Below, in pieces: positions 26,881 to 36,462 of a stretch of DNA of 64,000 nucleotides. The stretch is from Pseudomonadota bacterium. Lineage in GTDB: Bacteria; Pseudomonadota; Alphaproteobacteria; Rhizobiales; Xanthobacteraceae. The stretch is taken from positions 1 through 64,000 of the forward strand of contig JAFAFP010000246.1 in assembly GCA_023423415.1 (NCBI GenBank), written 5' to 3'. Both the position numbers and the translations under genes were made by a program. The notes under the pieces are model-generated. The model did not search any database, was not told where the DNA came from, and was given only the letters and a program-made list of their open reading frames with translations. The number at the start of each line of letters is the position of its first letter. Position 1 is the stretch's first letter.

Positions 26881-28002
26881 TCAGGGGGCAATGGATGGAG
26901 AGGGGTTGAATAGCGGCGTTTTCGGCGGGGCGCCACCCCCGGCAGACCCCACGGCCTCATCGACCGCGCCGAGCACCGGTTCGACCGGCATTTCATCGAG
27001 ACACAAGCTGTGGCTGCCGACATGCCGCAGGCACCCCTCCAGCTGGCATGGCATGCAGGGCAAAGAATTCTGGATCACCCAGACATTCCCCCGCCGCTGG
27101 ACGGTTCCCGCCATGTCCCAAGGCTCGGCGAGGCCGCTGATCGGCCACGGACCCCAGCGGCGTGGGTCGGTCGGACCGAACAGGGAAATCGTGGGACAAC
27201 CACTGGCCGCAGCGAGGTGCGTCACGGAGGTATCGGGTCCCGCAAAAACCCGCGCATCTGACAGCAGCGTTGAGAGTTCCGGCCAGCTCAGCCGGCCGTC
27301 GGCGCGTAGGACATCGAGCCCGTCCCAGACACCGTCAAGATAAGTGCGCTCGGCTGCTCCCGGTCCGCCGGTCGCAACGATCCGCAATCCTTTGGCCGAA
27401 AGATGGTCCGCGAGCCGACGCCAGCCGGCGCGATGCCACTGCTTGTAGCGAAAGAATGGAGCCGCATGCACCACAGCGTAAGGTTTGTGCGGCTGCAGAC
27501 GGGAGGGTATCGCCGCGCGCGGCGCAACGATCTCGGCCACAGGATCGATACCGATGGCGTGCGCCAGTTGCAGCGTCTCCTCGACCCGATGCAGATCGCT
27601 ACGTGACCTCGCATGCCGGCCCAGCAGCACCGCCTTCACCCGGCCATTGACGTTCGCATCGATCATTCCGGCGCTCTTACGACCCGCGACGATCGCAAAG
27701 GATGTCGGACGGTCTCCCGGCTGCGTGCTGATGGCGAGATCATAGGATCGCCAGAGCCGACCTGCGAGACGCAAACTCTGCGATGCCTTGGCACGTTGCG
27801 GCGCTGTCACCACCGCATCGAGATCGGGGTTGCCCTCAAGGATCGATGCGGTGTCCTCGAACACCAGCGCTTCCAGACGTGCGTCCGGCCACGCACGCCG
27901 CAAACTTCTGATCAGCGGCGTCGTCAGAAGAACGTCGCCCAGCCGCCGCAATGCGATGACCAGGATACGCGGCCGTGCTGGAAGATCGATCGGCCGGGCC
28001 AC
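26881..28002 (-). CDS. GT9 heptosyltransferase-family glycosyltransferase
   Basis: About 373 residues. It starts with an RILVIALRRLGDVLLTTPLIRSLRRAWP segment, and its C-terminal donor block DTSVTHLAAASGCPTISLFGPTDPRRWGPW is the ADP-heptose:LPS heptosyltransferase signature. It probably adds a heptose or similar sugar to the core. GTG 28002 is chosen because it lies 2 bases after the waaL stop and just before the first beta-strand; the open frame upstream is shadow within waaL. The C-terminus has CMPCQLEGC, a cluster of Cys residues typical of some GT9 members. It is the seventh of eight genes in the minus-strand operon. Confidence 0.85.
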   Translation of the reverse strand: MARPIDLPARPRILVIALRRLGDVLLTTPLIRSLRRAWPDARLEALVFEDTASILEGNPDLDAVVTAPQRAKASQSLRLAGRLWRSYDLAISTQPGDRPTSFAIVAGRKSAGMIDANVNGRVKAVLLGRHARSRSDLHRVEETLQLAHAIGIDPVAEIVAPRAAIPSRLQPHKPYAVVHAAPFFRYKQWHRAGWRRLADHLSAKGLRIVATGGPGAAERTYLDGVWDGLDVLRADGRLSWPELSTLLSDARVFAGPDTSVTHLAAASGCPTISLFGPTDPRRWGPWPISGLAEPWDMAGTVQRRGNVWVIQNSLPCMPCQLEGCLRHVGSHSLCLDEMPVEPVLGAVDEAVGSAGGGAPPKTPLFNPSPSIAP

Positions 28003-28004
28003 GT

Positions 28005-29246
28005 TCAGGCCGGCATCTTGTCGGCTGCTGCGACCGGCTCTGCCATGCCTCGCGATTGTTTCAGCATCCAGCCGCCGGCTACGCCCACCCCGAAGAAATA
28101 CATCCAGCCTTGCACGACATCGAACAGATGCGTGTTGAACAGACTGCCGATCACATTCTGCGCAACCACTGCGAGACCGATCCAGGACACGAGCCCGGCT
28201 CCGCGCATGAACAGACCCAGATGCGCCATCCACATGGCAAACAGCGCAAGCACCCCAAGGAATCCGAGCTGGATGGCGACCATGAAAGTTTGATTATGCG
28301 GATTCACGGTCGGCGCGTCCTTGCTGTTCTCAGCAGCCGCCACTTCCACGAACTTGGCCTTCACCGAGCCGGTCCCATGCCCAATCACCGGCGCCTGCTC
28401 GACGATCTTCAGCGACTGCCGCCAGAATTCTACGCGCTGTCCCGAAGATGTCGGACGGTTGTTCACGCCGTGGTTCTCGATCTCGGAAAAAATCCCGAGA
28501 AGGCGCTGCTGGACGTAGGGCGACGAAACCCAGACAATTCCGCAGACCACGGCGATCGACGCCAGCAACGCCAGCGACTGCGCCAGGCGGCATTGCGTCA
28601 TCGCGAACAGAATAAACAGCAACGGCACGGTCACCAGCGCCGTACGGCTCGCCGAAACATAGAAAACGTTGGCAAGGAAAAGCGCGGCGAGCGCCATAAC
28701 GCCCAGCATGAGTCCGATGCGGCGCTGAGACCAATAGGTCATCGCCACATAGAACAATCCCGCCGCACACAGAATGAACTCGCCGCTTTGCGCGATGTAA
28801 TCGCGCACCGGCACACCAAACGAGGACTTGAAGCGATATCCGATCGCAATGCCCGCATAGGATACGAACAGGAGAGCGAGGCACGAGCCAAGAAAACCAA
28901 GCAGGATCCAGTGCACGCGATCTGAATCGCGGAACTGGATGAACAGGATCGGGATCGTCAGCAGTTTGACAAACGCCCCAAAAGCCGAGACGCGTTCCGA
29001 CCACGGCACCTGCGCCCACAGCATTCCGATTGCCGCCAACGCCACCAGCATCACCGGAAGCCACGCCGCCGGATGCCGCATGACAGCGCGCGCTTCGTCG
29101 GCGCGGATCGTCGGCAGGAATGCAATCAGCCAGGCAACGACAAAAATGTAGATCGCCGAGGTTGACCACGGAATCGCCGCAACAGCCGCGACCGCGAGAC
29201 CGTCGGCAACCTTGCGCACCTGCTCTCGTTCAAACCGTGTCGTCAT
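28005..29246 (-). CDS. waaL: O-antigen ligase / Wzy-type polymerase
   Basis: 413 residues with about ten to twelve hydrophobic segments. The Wzy_C landmarks are a large periplasmic loop holding SGQRVEFWRQSLKIVEQAPVIGHGTGSV, then NPHNQTFMVAIQLGFLG with the conserved His of ligases. WaaL joins O-antigen from undecaprenyl diphosphate to the lipid A core in the periplasm; Wzy polymerases look similar, and sequence alone does not separate them well. The location among core-heptose genes favours ligase. It overlaps the upstream GT2 gene by ATGA. Confidence 0.8.
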   Translation of the reverse strand: MTTRFEREQVRKVADGLAVAAVAAIPWSTSAIYIFVVAWLIAFLPTIRADEARAVMRHPAAWLPVMLVALAAIGMLWAQVPWSERVSAFGAFVKLLTIPILFIQFRDSDRVHWILLGFLGSCLALLFVSYAGIAIGYRFKSSFGVPVRDYIAQSGEFILCAAGLFYVAMTYWSQRRIGLMLGVMALAALFLANVFYVSASRTALVTVPLLFILFAMTQCRLAQSLALLASIAVVCGIVWVSSPYVQQRLLGIFSEIENHGVNNRPTSSGQRVEFWRQSLKIVEQAPVIGHGTGSVKAKFVEVAAAENSKDAPTVNPHNQTFMVAIQLGFLGVLALFAMWMAHLGLFMRGAGLVSWIGLAVVAQNVIGSLFNTHLFDVVQGWMYFFGVGVAGGWMLKQSRGMAEPVAAADKMPA

Positions 29247-30091
29247 ACGGCGGCTCCGGACAACGGCTGGACCGTCTCGCGCATCGCCGACAATCCGCGG
29301 CGCGCAACGATCTCTCCTGCCGATCTGACATCCTCGAGTTTCTGGTCATTGTCGGACAGCCACGATCGATCGGCGGTCGGATGCCACAGATGCAGCACAC
29401 CGGTCGCGAAGACTCCGTCCTTGCGGCGCACGCCGGCGTGAAGCAACCGCACCAAAAGATCGGAATCCTCCCGGCCCCAGCCTTGATAGGCGCAGTCAAA
29501 TCCATCGACGCGGTCAAGATCGCTGCGCCAGATCCCAAGATTGCAGGATCGCGCGCCACGCCAGGCGCGCCAGCGCAATTTGCGCAAGGGACCGAGCGGC
29601 AGCCGCACCAGCGGTACCGTGCGGTTGATGCCACCACGGCCGCGTTCGCGCGCCCACTCGCGATAGCTCCAGGTTTCCGGATCGAGTTTGTCGCGGAGGA
29701 TCGTTGCGGTGAGTTGCTCCGACATCAGAATGCGATTGCCGGTCACGAACCAATCCGCTTCCGCCAGATTGCGATGGGTTGCGACAAAGCCCGGCCGCGC
29801 GATGCAATCACCGTCAAGAAAGATGCAATACGAGCCCTCGCTGGCGAGAATGCCGCGATTGCGGATTTCCGCCGCGCGGAACCCGTCGTGTTGTTGCCAG
29901 ACATGTTTCAGTGGGCGGCCGAGTTTCGGTTTCCAGTTTTCGATCAACCGCGCTGTGGCCTCGCCCGACCCGTCGTCAGCAACGATCACCTCGAAATCGC
30001 GATCGGACTGCACGGCCAGCGACCGCAGGACCGCATCGAGCGCGTCCTCGCGGTTCCAGGTCGTGACAATCACCGAAATCAGATCAGTCAC
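29243..30091 (-). CDS. GT2-family glycosyltransferase
   Basis: 282 residues of the GT-A fold. ISVIVTTWNREDALDAVL opens the protein, FEVIVADDGSGE is the nucleotide-binding part, YCIFLDGDCIARPGF contains the DxD-like metal motif (Asp-Gly-Asp), and YQGWGREDSDLLVRL matches the galactosyltransferase-type C-terminal GWGxED block. It adds a sugar with inversion, probably to the LPS core on the cytoplasmic side. It overlaps the next upstream gene by 8 bases and waaL by 4, in the hldD-to-capD operon. Donor unknown. Confidence 0.88.
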   Translation of the reverse strand: MTDLISVIVTTWNREDALDAVLRSLAVQSDRDFEVIVADDGSGEATARLIENWKPKLGRPLKHVWQQHDGFRAAEIRNRGILASEGSYCIFLDGDCIARPGFVATHRNLAEADWFVTGNRILMSEQLTATILRDKLDPETWSYREWARERGRGGINRTVPLVRLPLGPLRKLRWRAWRGARSCNLGIWRSDLDRVDGFDCAYQGWGREDSDLLVRLLHAGVRRKDGVFATGVLHLWHPTADRSWLSDNDQKLEDVRSAGEIVARRGLSAMRETVQPLSGAAV

Positions 30092-30836
30092 GCCCGCGCC
30101 CCTTCAGCCACGCTTTCATATACCGGTAGTAGGTTCCTTCGGCATTCGCGACAGCCAGCAAAAACCCTTCCCGGCCGTCGAGGAAGCCGAGCCGGATAAA
30201 ATAGGTCTGCATGAATGTCCACCAGCCACGCAGGATGCCGGTGAAAAACGACACACGGCGGCCAGAACTCACGATCATCTCGGCGCGAGCCGTCGAGTAC
30301 CGGTCCATCCGTGAGAGCGAATCTTCCAGCCGCTCCACCGGATGATGAATCAGCGGTTCCGTCAATCGCTGCACGACGCCGTCGCAGATCACACGCTCAT
30401 GCACGAGATCATCAGAAAAGCGCGCCTTGCCACGGCGGAACAAGCGAAGCACGTAGTCGGGATACCAGCCCGAATGCCGCATCGGCTTTCCGCAGAAAGT
30501 GGAGAGACGCGGCATTTCATACCCATCGGCGGAACTGGCCGCCATGGCCCGCTTGATGTCTCCGGCAAGCTTTTCGCTGACCCGCTCGTCCGCATCCAGC
30601 GACAACACCCAATCACCTGATGCAAGCGAAAGAGCGAGATTCTTCTGCGGACCGAACCCGCGCCACTCTTTGGCGATCGTGACCTGAGCGCCCTTTGCTT
30701 GCGCCAATGCAACCGTCTCATCGTCGCTGCCGCCATCGACCACGATGCGTTCATCGCAAAAGGCAAGACTGTCGAGACACGCTTCGATATTGCGCGCTTC
30801 GTTTTTCGCTATAACGATGGCGGACAAGCGCGGCAT
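30084..30836 (-). CDS. GT2 core glycosyltransferase (WaaE/KdtX-like)
   Basis: 250 residues. LSAIVIAKNEARNIEACLDSL, IVVDGGSDDETVALA and WVLSLDADERVS are the strand, nucleotide and DxD motifs of the short GT2 enzymes called WaaE or KdtX, which add glucose to the first core heptose in enterobacteria. KEWRGFGPQKNLAL is also characteristic of that group. Length is normal. The heptose-synthesis genes just upstream support a heptose acceptor, though acceptor and donor are inferred from family only. Confidence 0.87.
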   Translation of the reverse strand: MPRLSAIVIAKNEARNIEACLDSLAFCDERIVVDGGSDDETVALAQAKGAQVTIAKEWRGFGPQKNLALSLASGDWVLSLDADERVSEKLAGDIKRAMAASSADGYEMPRLSTFCGKPMRHSGWYPDYVLRLFRRGKARFSDDLVHERVICDGVVQRLTEPLIHHPVERLEDSLSRMDRYSTARAEMIVSSGRRVSFFTGILRGWWTFMQTYFIRLGFLDGREGFLLAVANAEGTYYRYMKAWLKGRGRD

Positions 30837-30844
30837 GGTCCTCT

Positions 30845-31591
30845 TTATCCTGTACCGCGCTGGTCCTGCCGTCCGAAGCGGATGCGGTCGCGCAACCGTC
30901 GCCGCGCATCACGGAATATCCGGAACGGCAATGCCAGATAATATTTGCGGGCAATCTGCCAGCGCCCGAGCAAACTCATGGGTGGCGCATTTTCGCGAGG
31001 CACGTACCAGCCATTGAGGCCGGTGCGGCGCATCAGCGTGTAACCGGCTTTCGTCATGAAACGATGCTTGTCGAGACTGCTGACATGATCTTCGAGCAGG
31101 ATCAGGCGCGGTTTCCAGCGATCGAAGTCGAAGCCGCGCAGGACCTCGATTTCGTGCCCCTCGACATCGACGGACATGAGATCGAACTGCTTGGCCACGC
31201 TACCTTCAGCCAGCACATCGTCGAGTGTACGGACGGTGACGTCGATGACCTTGTCGGCACGCATTCCCGTTACGGCCAGATGGGGATCGAACGATGAGAA
31301 CGGCCCCGCCACATGAAGCTGCATCACTTCCCCGGCCCGGTCCGGTGAAGAACATGCCACTTCGAACACACGCGCCTTGCGGACCCGGCGCAGTTCAGCG
31401 GCGAGATCGGGCAAGGGCTCGACAAGAATGCCGTTCCAGCCGATCTGTTCGAGATGCCACGACTGAGAATCCTTCTTGGGGTCATTGGCGCCGACTTCGA
31501 CAAAGAAACCGTCAGTCTTGTTGCCGAAGAAATCGCGAACCAGCGTAACTTCACGATCAGGCTTGAATATCGCGGGCACGGTCGTGTCCAT
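30845..31591 (-). CDS. FkbM-family methyltransferase
   Basis: 248 residues. The SAM loop is FFVEVGANDPKKDSQS, with ILVEPLPDLAAEL after it. The motif LMSVDVEGHEIEVLRGFDF is the FkbM signature. Members O-methylate sugars and natural products. The operon setting points to a core or O-antigen sugar. The basic C-terminal tail (IFRDARRRLRDRIRFGRQ) is unusual and may associate with the membrane. It lies 8 bases from both neighbours in the minus-strand operon. Confidence 0.85.
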   Translation of the reverse strand: MDTTVPAIFKPDREVTLVRDFFGNKTDGFFVEVGANDPKKDSQSWHLEQIGWNGILVEPLPDLAAELRRVRKARVFEVACSSPDRAGEVMQLHVAGPFSSFDPHLAVTGMRADKVIDVTVRTLDDVLAEGSVAKQFDLMSVDVEGHEIEVLRGFDFDRWKPRLILLEDHVSSLDKHRFMTKAGYTLMRRTGLNGWYVPRENAPPMSLLGRWQIARKYYLALPFRIFRDARRRLRDRIRFGRQDQRGTG

Positions 31592-31599
31592 CCGGCGCG

Positions 31600-33075
31600 T
31601 CAGCTCTTTGCCGTGCTGCGTGAGCGCTTGACGATATCGGTGGTGGAATGTCCCGGCACGATGCCGACCAGCACCACCTCGCCACCGTCGGCTTCGACAA
31701 TCTCGTGACCAACGACCTGTTCACGCGTGTAGTCGGCGCCCTTGATCAAGACGCGCGGACGCACCTTCGCGATCAGTTCGCGCGGCGTGTCCTCTTCGAA
31801 CATCACAACGAGATCGACGGCCTCAAGTGCCGCGAGCACCTCGGCGCGAGCCTGCACATTCTGCACCGGGCGTTCCGGCCCCTTGAGGCGAGACACCGAT
31901 GCATCGCTGTTGAGACCCAGCACCAGATAGTCGCAGGCCGCACGCGCCTGCGCCAGCAACCGGACGTGGCCCGGATGCAGCAGGTCGAAGCAGCCATTGG
32001 TGAAGCCGATCCGCAATCCCTGCTTGCGCGTAACAGCAAGCCTTGCATCGAGTTCAGACCAGTCGAACAGGATCTTTTCTTCCGCGGCGAGCGTTGCGGC
32101 CGGAAGGATGCGATGACGTAGCTCGTTCAACGAGACCGTTGCAGTGCCGCGCTTGCCGACGACCACCGCAGCGGCGGCATTGGCCGCCCGCATCGCCGCT
32201 TCAAAATCGGTTTGCAGCGCCAGCATCGCAGAGAGCACAGCAACAACCGTGTCGCCGGCGCCGGAGACGTCGCTGATTTTCACGGCATAGGACGGCACGT
32301 GAACCGCGATTGCGTCGCGTGCGACAAGCGTCATGCCCTCGTCGCTGCGCGTGACGAGAACCGCCTCGCATTCCAGCGACGATTGCAGATCGGTCGCGGC
32401 GGACGCGACATCATCATCGGTCCACACATCGCGGTGCACGGCTTCCGACAATTCCTTGCGGTTCGGCGTCACCAGCGTGGCGCCGCGATAGATGGTGTAG
32501 TCCTTCCCCTTCGGATCGACGATCACCGGCTTGCCAGCGGCGCGGCCGGCTTCGATCACCTGGCGGATCAGGTTCTTGGTCAGAACACCCTTGGCATAGT
32601 CGGACAACACCACCGCGTCGGCCCGCGACAAGGCCGCGAGAACATGATCGAGCAGGGCTTTCTCGGTTCGCGCGTCGGCCGGACGCGCCTCCTCCCAATC
32701 CGCCCGCAGCATATGCGTGGCATAATGCTCGGAGACGAACCGGACCTTGCGGGTCGTGGGGCGCGAACCGTCGACGACAAGCGAGGCTTCGATCCGGGGT
32801 TCAGCCGCGAGCGCCGCCTTCAGCGTGCGGCCGGCTTCGTCCTCGCCGACAAGACCGATGAAAATGCATTGCGCGCCTAGGCTGGCGATGTTGCGCGCGA
32901 CGTTGCCGGCGCCGCCGATGACCATTTCGCTGCGCTTGACCGCGATCACCGGCGCCGGCGCCTCCGGGGAAATGCGTGCGACCTCGCCATAGACGAAGTC
33001 GTCCAGCATCAGATCGCCGATGCAGAGCACGGTGACGCCGGAAAGCTGCGACAGATTATGATCGAAATCGAACAT
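31600..33075 (-). CDS. hldE: Bifunctional heptose-7-P kinase / heptose-1-P adenylyltransferase
   Basis: 491 residues, the full bifunctional length. The N-terminal ribokinase-like domain (about 1-325) has [17 protein letters not shown], the [16 protein letters not shown] substrate segment and [13 protein letters not shown] with the catalytic Asp. The C-terminal nucleotidyltransferase (about 350-490) has [18 protein letters not shown] with the His-x-Gly-His motif. It phosphorylates D-glycero-D-manno-heptose 7-phosphate at C1 and later adenylates the 1-phosphate. Its start shares a base with the hldD stop (TGATG). With gmhA, gmhB and hldD the whole ADP-heptose pathway is in this window. Confidence 0.96.
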   Translation of the reverse strand: MFDFDHNLSQLSGVTVLCIGDLMLDDFVYGEVARISPEAPAPVIAVKRSEMVIGGAGNVARNIASLGAQCIFIGLVGEDEAGRTLKAALAAEPRIEASLVVDGSRPTTRKVRFVSEHYATHMLRADWEEARPADARTEKALLDHVLAALSRADAVVLSDYAKGVLTKNLIRQVIEAGRAAGKPVIVDPKGKDYTIYRGATLVTPNRKELSEAVHRDVWTDDDVASAATDLQSSLECEAVLVTRSDEGMTLVARDAIAVHVPSYAVKISDVSGAGDTVVAVLSAMLALQTDFEAAMRAANAAAAVVVGKRGTATVSLNELRHRILPAATLAAEEKILFDWSELDARLAVTRKQGLRIGFTNGCFDLLHPGHVRLLAQARAACDYLVLGLNSDASVSRLKGPERPVQNVQARAEVLAALEAVDLVVMFEEDTPRELIAKVRPRVLIKGADYTREQVVGHEIVEADGGEVVLVGIVPGHSTTDIVKRSRSTAKS

Positions 33076-34055
33076 CAGCGATAACGATCCTCGCGGTCCA
33101 AATACTGCTGTACGTAGCGCTGTACGGCATCTTCTAGGAGCATGAAACCGGCATTATAGCCGGCCGCGCGCAACCGTCCGACGTCGCCCTGGGTGAAGTA
33201 CTGGTACTGATCTCTAATGTTTTCAGGCATATCGACATATTCGATCTTCGGCGGCCGGCCGAGCGCCGCGAACATCGCCTCGATCATCTCGCGGAAGCTC
33301 CGCGCCTCTCCGGTCCCGACATTGAATAATCCCGACACCCGCGGTGTTTCGAGCAGCCAGCGCACCACCGCCACCACGTCGTCTACGTAGATGAAGTCGC
33401 GTCGCTGGTCGCCGTCAGCAATGCCGGCCTTGTGCGACTTGAACAGACGGATCGTGCTGCCGGCCTTGCCCTCGTCGAACACTTTCGCAAGGACACTCAT
33501 CATCTTGCCCTTGTGATATTCGTTCGGACCGAACACGTTGAAGAACTTCAGGCCGGCCCATTGCGGGGGCAAATTCTCGCCACGGAGCTTGCGCGCGATC
33601 AAAGCCTGGTCGAACAGATGTTTGCTCCAGCCGTACAGGTTCATCGGCGCCAACGAACGCAGATATTCCGGCCGATCATCATCCGAGAAACCGTGCTCTC
33701 CGCCACCATAAGTCGCCGCCGACGAGGCATAAATGAACGGGGTGCGGTTCGCTGTGCACCAGTCGAGCAACATCAGTGAGAGACGGAAATTGGTGTCCAT
33801 GACGAGATCGCCATCGTCGGCCGTGGTGTCCGAGATCGCCCCCATATGGATGACTGCATCGAGTTTTCGCCCGTCGAGCCAACGGGTTAGCTCATGCGGC
33901 TGGACGAAATCGGCGATCTGCCGCTTGGCCAGATTGCGCCAGCGGCCATCTGTTCCCAACGTGTCATTGACGACAATATCGGTGCGCCCGGCCTCGTTGA
34001 GGCTGGCGACGATATTCGACCCGATAAAACCGGCGCCACCGGTCACTAACAACAT
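33075..34055 (-). CDS. hldD: ADP-L-glycero-D-manno-heptose 6-epimerase
   Basis: 326 residues of the extended SDR family. [23 protein letters not shown] holds the NADP loop, the catalytic [13 protein letters not shown] and [10 protein letters not shown] follow, and [18 protein letters not shown] is a specific HldD segment. It inverts C6 of ADP-D,D-heptose. ATG 34055 is chosen because GGGGAAATCA precedes it and the family begins with this motif; the frame stays open upstream to 34148 without similarity. It is the first gene of the eight-gene minus-strand operon and diverges from waaF. Confidence 0.95.
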   Translation of the reverse strand: MLLVTGGAGFIGSNIVASLNEAGRTDIVVNDTLGTDGRWRNLAKRQIADFVQPHELTRWLDGRKLDAVIHMGAISDTTADDGDLVMDTNFRLSLMLLDWCTANRTPFIYASSAATYGGGEHGFSDDDRPEYLRSLAPMNLYGWSKHLFDQALIARKLRGENLPPQWAGLKFFNVFGPNEYHKGKMMSVLAKVFDEGKAGSTIRLFKSHKAGIADGDQRRDFIYVDDVVAVVRWLLETPRVSGLFNVGTGEARSFREMIEAMFAALGRPPKIEYVDMPENIRDQYQYFTQGDVGRLRAAGYNAGFMLLEDAVQRYVQQYLDREDRYR

Positions 34056-34218
34056 TGATTTCCCCGCTACCCCGCCCGACGCTCCTTTGCCCGACCGGGC
34101 GCTGCCGCGCAACTTTCGTAACAGGAGCGGTGAATCACAGCACTCCAAAACACAGTCGACAACAGGGCCCCAGCCGGGCTAACCCATTGTCGCGCAAGCA
34201 CGAACGCATGACACTATT

Positions 34219-34239
34219 TTCATTTCAATAAGAAATGAA
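34219..34239. promoter_or_regulatory. Inverted repeat across the waaF start
   Basis: TTCATTTC (34219-34226) and GAAATGAA (34232-34239) form a perfect 8-base inverted repeat with a 5-base spacer, and the proposed waaF ATG (34235) sits in the right arm. It could be an operator or an RNA hairpin covering the start. The region is AT-rich against its surroundings and lies between divergent hldD and waaF. Confidence 0.4.
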
Positions 34240-35269
34240 TCAAAATTCAGAACATATGCCCAACACGCCCATCCTCATCGTTCCGTACATGTGGATCGGA
34301 GATTTTGTGCGCGTGCATTCGGTTGTCACGCTGCTCAAGGCACGTTGGCCCGACCGCCCTATCGACCTGATCACCAGCTCGCTCTGCGCCCCGATTCTCG
34401 ATTATCTGCCCGGCGTACGCAAAGGAATCGTTGTCGATCTGCCCCGCCGGCAGCTTCCGTTCGGACAATATCTTGAATTGGCGCAAAGGCTTAAGGCCGA
34501 GCAATACGGCACTGCACTGGTCATGCCGCGCACCTGGAAAGCCGCTCTGGCGCCGTTCCTGGCCGGGATTCCAGAACGGACCGGATTCGCGGGCGAAGGG
34601 CGCTTCCTGCTGATCAACGACATGCGCTGGGGCGAGCGAAAGCTGGAGCGGATGATCGACTGTTTCGGGGCGCTGGCGCTGCCGAAAAATGCTGTCCTGC
34701 CAAAGGATTGGCCGCTGCCGGAGATCGCGGTCCCACAAGCCGAAAAGGAGGCTTGGCTGGCCCGCAAGGGCCTTTCCAGGAGCCGGCCGGTGGTGGCTTT
34801 TGCTCCCGGCGCGGTGGGGCCAGGAAAGGCTTGGCCGCCAGAACATTATGCAGAACTCGCCAGATTGCTCGCCGCCGATCAGTGCGACGTCTGGATTCTC
34901 GGCGGTCCGCAGGAAAAGACGATTGCCGAAAACATCTGTAAAACCAATAGCTTAGCGGTTCACGATCTGACCGGCAACGACCTTCGAAACGCAATCATCG
35001 CCCTCAGTTCTGCCGATGTCGCGGTGACCAACGACTCTGGCCTGATGCATATTTCAGCGGCCATCGGCACGCCGACGGTTGCGATTTTCGGACCGACCTC
35101 GCCCCGATTATGGGCCCCGCTCAATCCCTTAGCGGCTATCCTTGAGCCGCCGGGACAGTTCGACAATATCAAGGATCGCGGCACGAATGGCGTTACGGTC
35201 GCGCGCGTGCATGATGCCGTCCGCGCTACCTTGCCTCACAGGTCTACCACCGGTACGAGCCATTCATGA
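34235..35269 (+). CDS. waaF: ADP-heptose:LPS heptosyltransferase II
   Basis: 344 residues of GT9. [27 protein letters not shown] resembles the WaaF opening, [23 protein letters not shown] is the WaaF-type donor entry, and [30 protein letters not shown] is the GT9 signature. It transfers the second heptose to the inner core at the cytoplasmic face. ATG 34256 is an alternative start, and neither has a strong ribosome site. It overlaps gmhA by ATGA, forming waaF-gmhA-gmhB. Confidence 0.9.
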   Translation: MNQNSEHMPNTPILIVPYMWIGDFVRVHSVVTLLKARWPDRPIDLITSSLCAPILDYLPGVRKGIVVDLPRRQLPFGQYLELAQRLKAEQYGTALVMPRTWKAALAPFLAGIPERTGFAGEGRFLLINDMRWGERKLERMIDCFGALALPKNAVLPKDWPLPEIAVPQAEKEAWLARKGLSRSRPVVAFAPGAVGPGKAWPPEHYAELARLLAADQCDVWILGGPQEKTIAENICKTNSLAVHDLTGNDLRNAIIALSSADVAVTNDSGLMHISAAIGTPTVAIFGPTSPRLWAPLNPLAAILEPPGQFDNIKDRGTNGVTVARVHDAVRATLPHRSTTGTSHS

Positions 35270-35856
35270 TCGTAGAAGATGAGATCCTCGCCTACTTTAG
35301 ACGCTCCAGAGAAGCTGTTCAGCGCGCGGAGGACGACACTGCTCTCGTTCACGCCATCGCGTCGATCTCCCAGCACATCGCAGCCTCGCTCCGGGACGGC
35401 GGCAAGCTGATGCTGGCCGGCAATGGTGGCAGCGCCGCCGATGCCCAGCACATCGCCGCCGAGCTGCTGTCGCGCTTCAAGTTCGATCGCAATCCCCTGC
35501 CCGCCCTCGCCCTCACCACCGATACCTCGGTGCTCACCGCCATCGGCAACGATTACGGCTACGAGCACGTGTTCGAACGTCAGGTCCGCGGACTTGGGAA
35601 ACCCGGCGATGTCTTCATCGGCATCACGACGTCGGGCAGTTCGCGGAATATCGTCATGGCGCTGGAGGCTGCGCGCGAAAGCGGGCTGATCACCGTCGGC
35701 TTTACCGGAACAGGCGGCCGCGCCATGCAGCCGCTCTGCGATCTTCTGCTGGTCGCCCCGTCCGATGAGACCGCGATCATCCAGCAGATCCACATCACCG
35801 CCGCGCACGCGATCTGCGGCCTCGTCGAAAGCGAGCTATTCCCGAAGAGGGCGTAA
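35266..35856 (+). CDS. gmhA: Phosphoheptose isomerase
   Basis: 196 residues, a SIS-domain protein of the expected size. [24 protein letters not shown] is the substrate-binding signature, [46 protein letters not shown] the second, and [18 protein letters not shown] contains the C-terminal catalytic His region. It converts sedoheptulose 7-phosphate to D-glycero-D-manno-heptose 7-phosphate. Start overlaps waaF by ATGA; gmhB follows after 4 bases. Confidence 0.95.
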   Translation: MIVEDEILAYFRRSREAVQRAEDDTALVHAIASISQHIAASLRDGGKLMLAGNGGSAADAQHIAAELLSRFKFDRNPLPALALTTDTSVLTAIGNDYGYEHVFERQVRGLGKPGDVFIGITTSGSSRNIVMALEAARESGLITVGFTGTGGRAMQPLCDLLLVAPSDETAIIQQIHITAAHAICGLVESELFPKRA

Positions 35857-35860
35857 CGCG

Positions 35861-36379
35861 ATGGCGGCCACCCGCAAGCCGGCGGCATTCCTCGATCGCG
35901 ACGGCGTGCTCAATCGCGACGACGGCTATATCGGCACCATCGAACGCTTCCACTGGATGGACGGCGCCGCCGATGCAGTCCGGCGCTTGAACGACGCCGG
36001 CTACTTCGTCTTCATCATCTCCAATCAGTCCGGCGTCGCCCGCGGCTTCTTTACCGAAGACGATGTCGAGCGGCTGCATGACTGGATGCGCGCCGAACTC
36101 TTGAAGCAAGGCGCGCTGATCGATGACATCCGCTTCTGCCCGTTCCATCCGGATGCGCCGCTTGCGGCCTATCGGCTGGACAGCGACTGGCGCAAGCCCA
36201 AACCCGGCATGCTGATCGATCTGATGGAAAAGTGGCCGGTTGAATTGTCGGGCAGCTTTCTGATCGGCGACAAGGACAGCGATCTGCGGGCAGCAAAATT
36301 TCTCGGCATCGACGGACATCTGTTCGAGGGCGGCAATCTCGCCGCCTTCGTCGAACAGGTGCTGTCACGCCGCGATTGA
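35861..36379 (+). CDS. gmhB: D-glycero-D-manno-heptose 1,7-bisphosphate 7-phosphatase
   Basis: 172 residues of the HAD histidinol-phosphatase-like group. Motif [11 protein letters not shown] has nucleophile Asp12 and acid Asp14, motif II is [10 protein letters not shown], then RKPKPGM and motif [13 protein letters not shown]. In enterobacterial GmhB a zinc is bound by Cys-x-His and Cys-x-Cys. Here Cys93 and His96 remain, but the second pair is replaced (SDW at 108-110), so the zinc site looks lost. ATG 35861 is the first Met before motif I. It is convergent with benE. Confidence 0.9.
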   Translation: MAATRKPAAFLDRDGVLNRDDGYIGTIERFHWMDGAADAVRRLNDAGYFVFIISNQSGVARGFFTEDDVERLHDWMRAELLKQGALIDDIRFCPFHPDAPLAAYRLDSDWRKPKPGMLIDLMEKWPVELSGSFLIGDKDSDLRAAKFLGIDGHLFEGGNLAAFVEQVLSRRD

Positions 36380-36406
36380 TCGTGATCGATAATCGGACGC
36401 GTTGAT

Positions 36407-36462
36407 TGAAACCACCGCCATCTTCACGCGAACCGGCACTCGCTTCGCGCGAAAACGCTCTA
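36407..36462. repeat. Dispersed Rhizobiales-type repeat, partial copy
   Basis: The stretch ending in GCGAAAACGCTCTA matches 50928-50969 closely: both read ACGCGAACC, then CACT or CACTT, then CGAAAACGCTCTA. A GACGCGTT at 36407 may be the left part, separated by extra bases. The last three bases read on the minus strand (36462-36460) are the TAG stop codon of benE. The gap between gmhB and benE is otherwise featureless. Confidence 0.6.
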
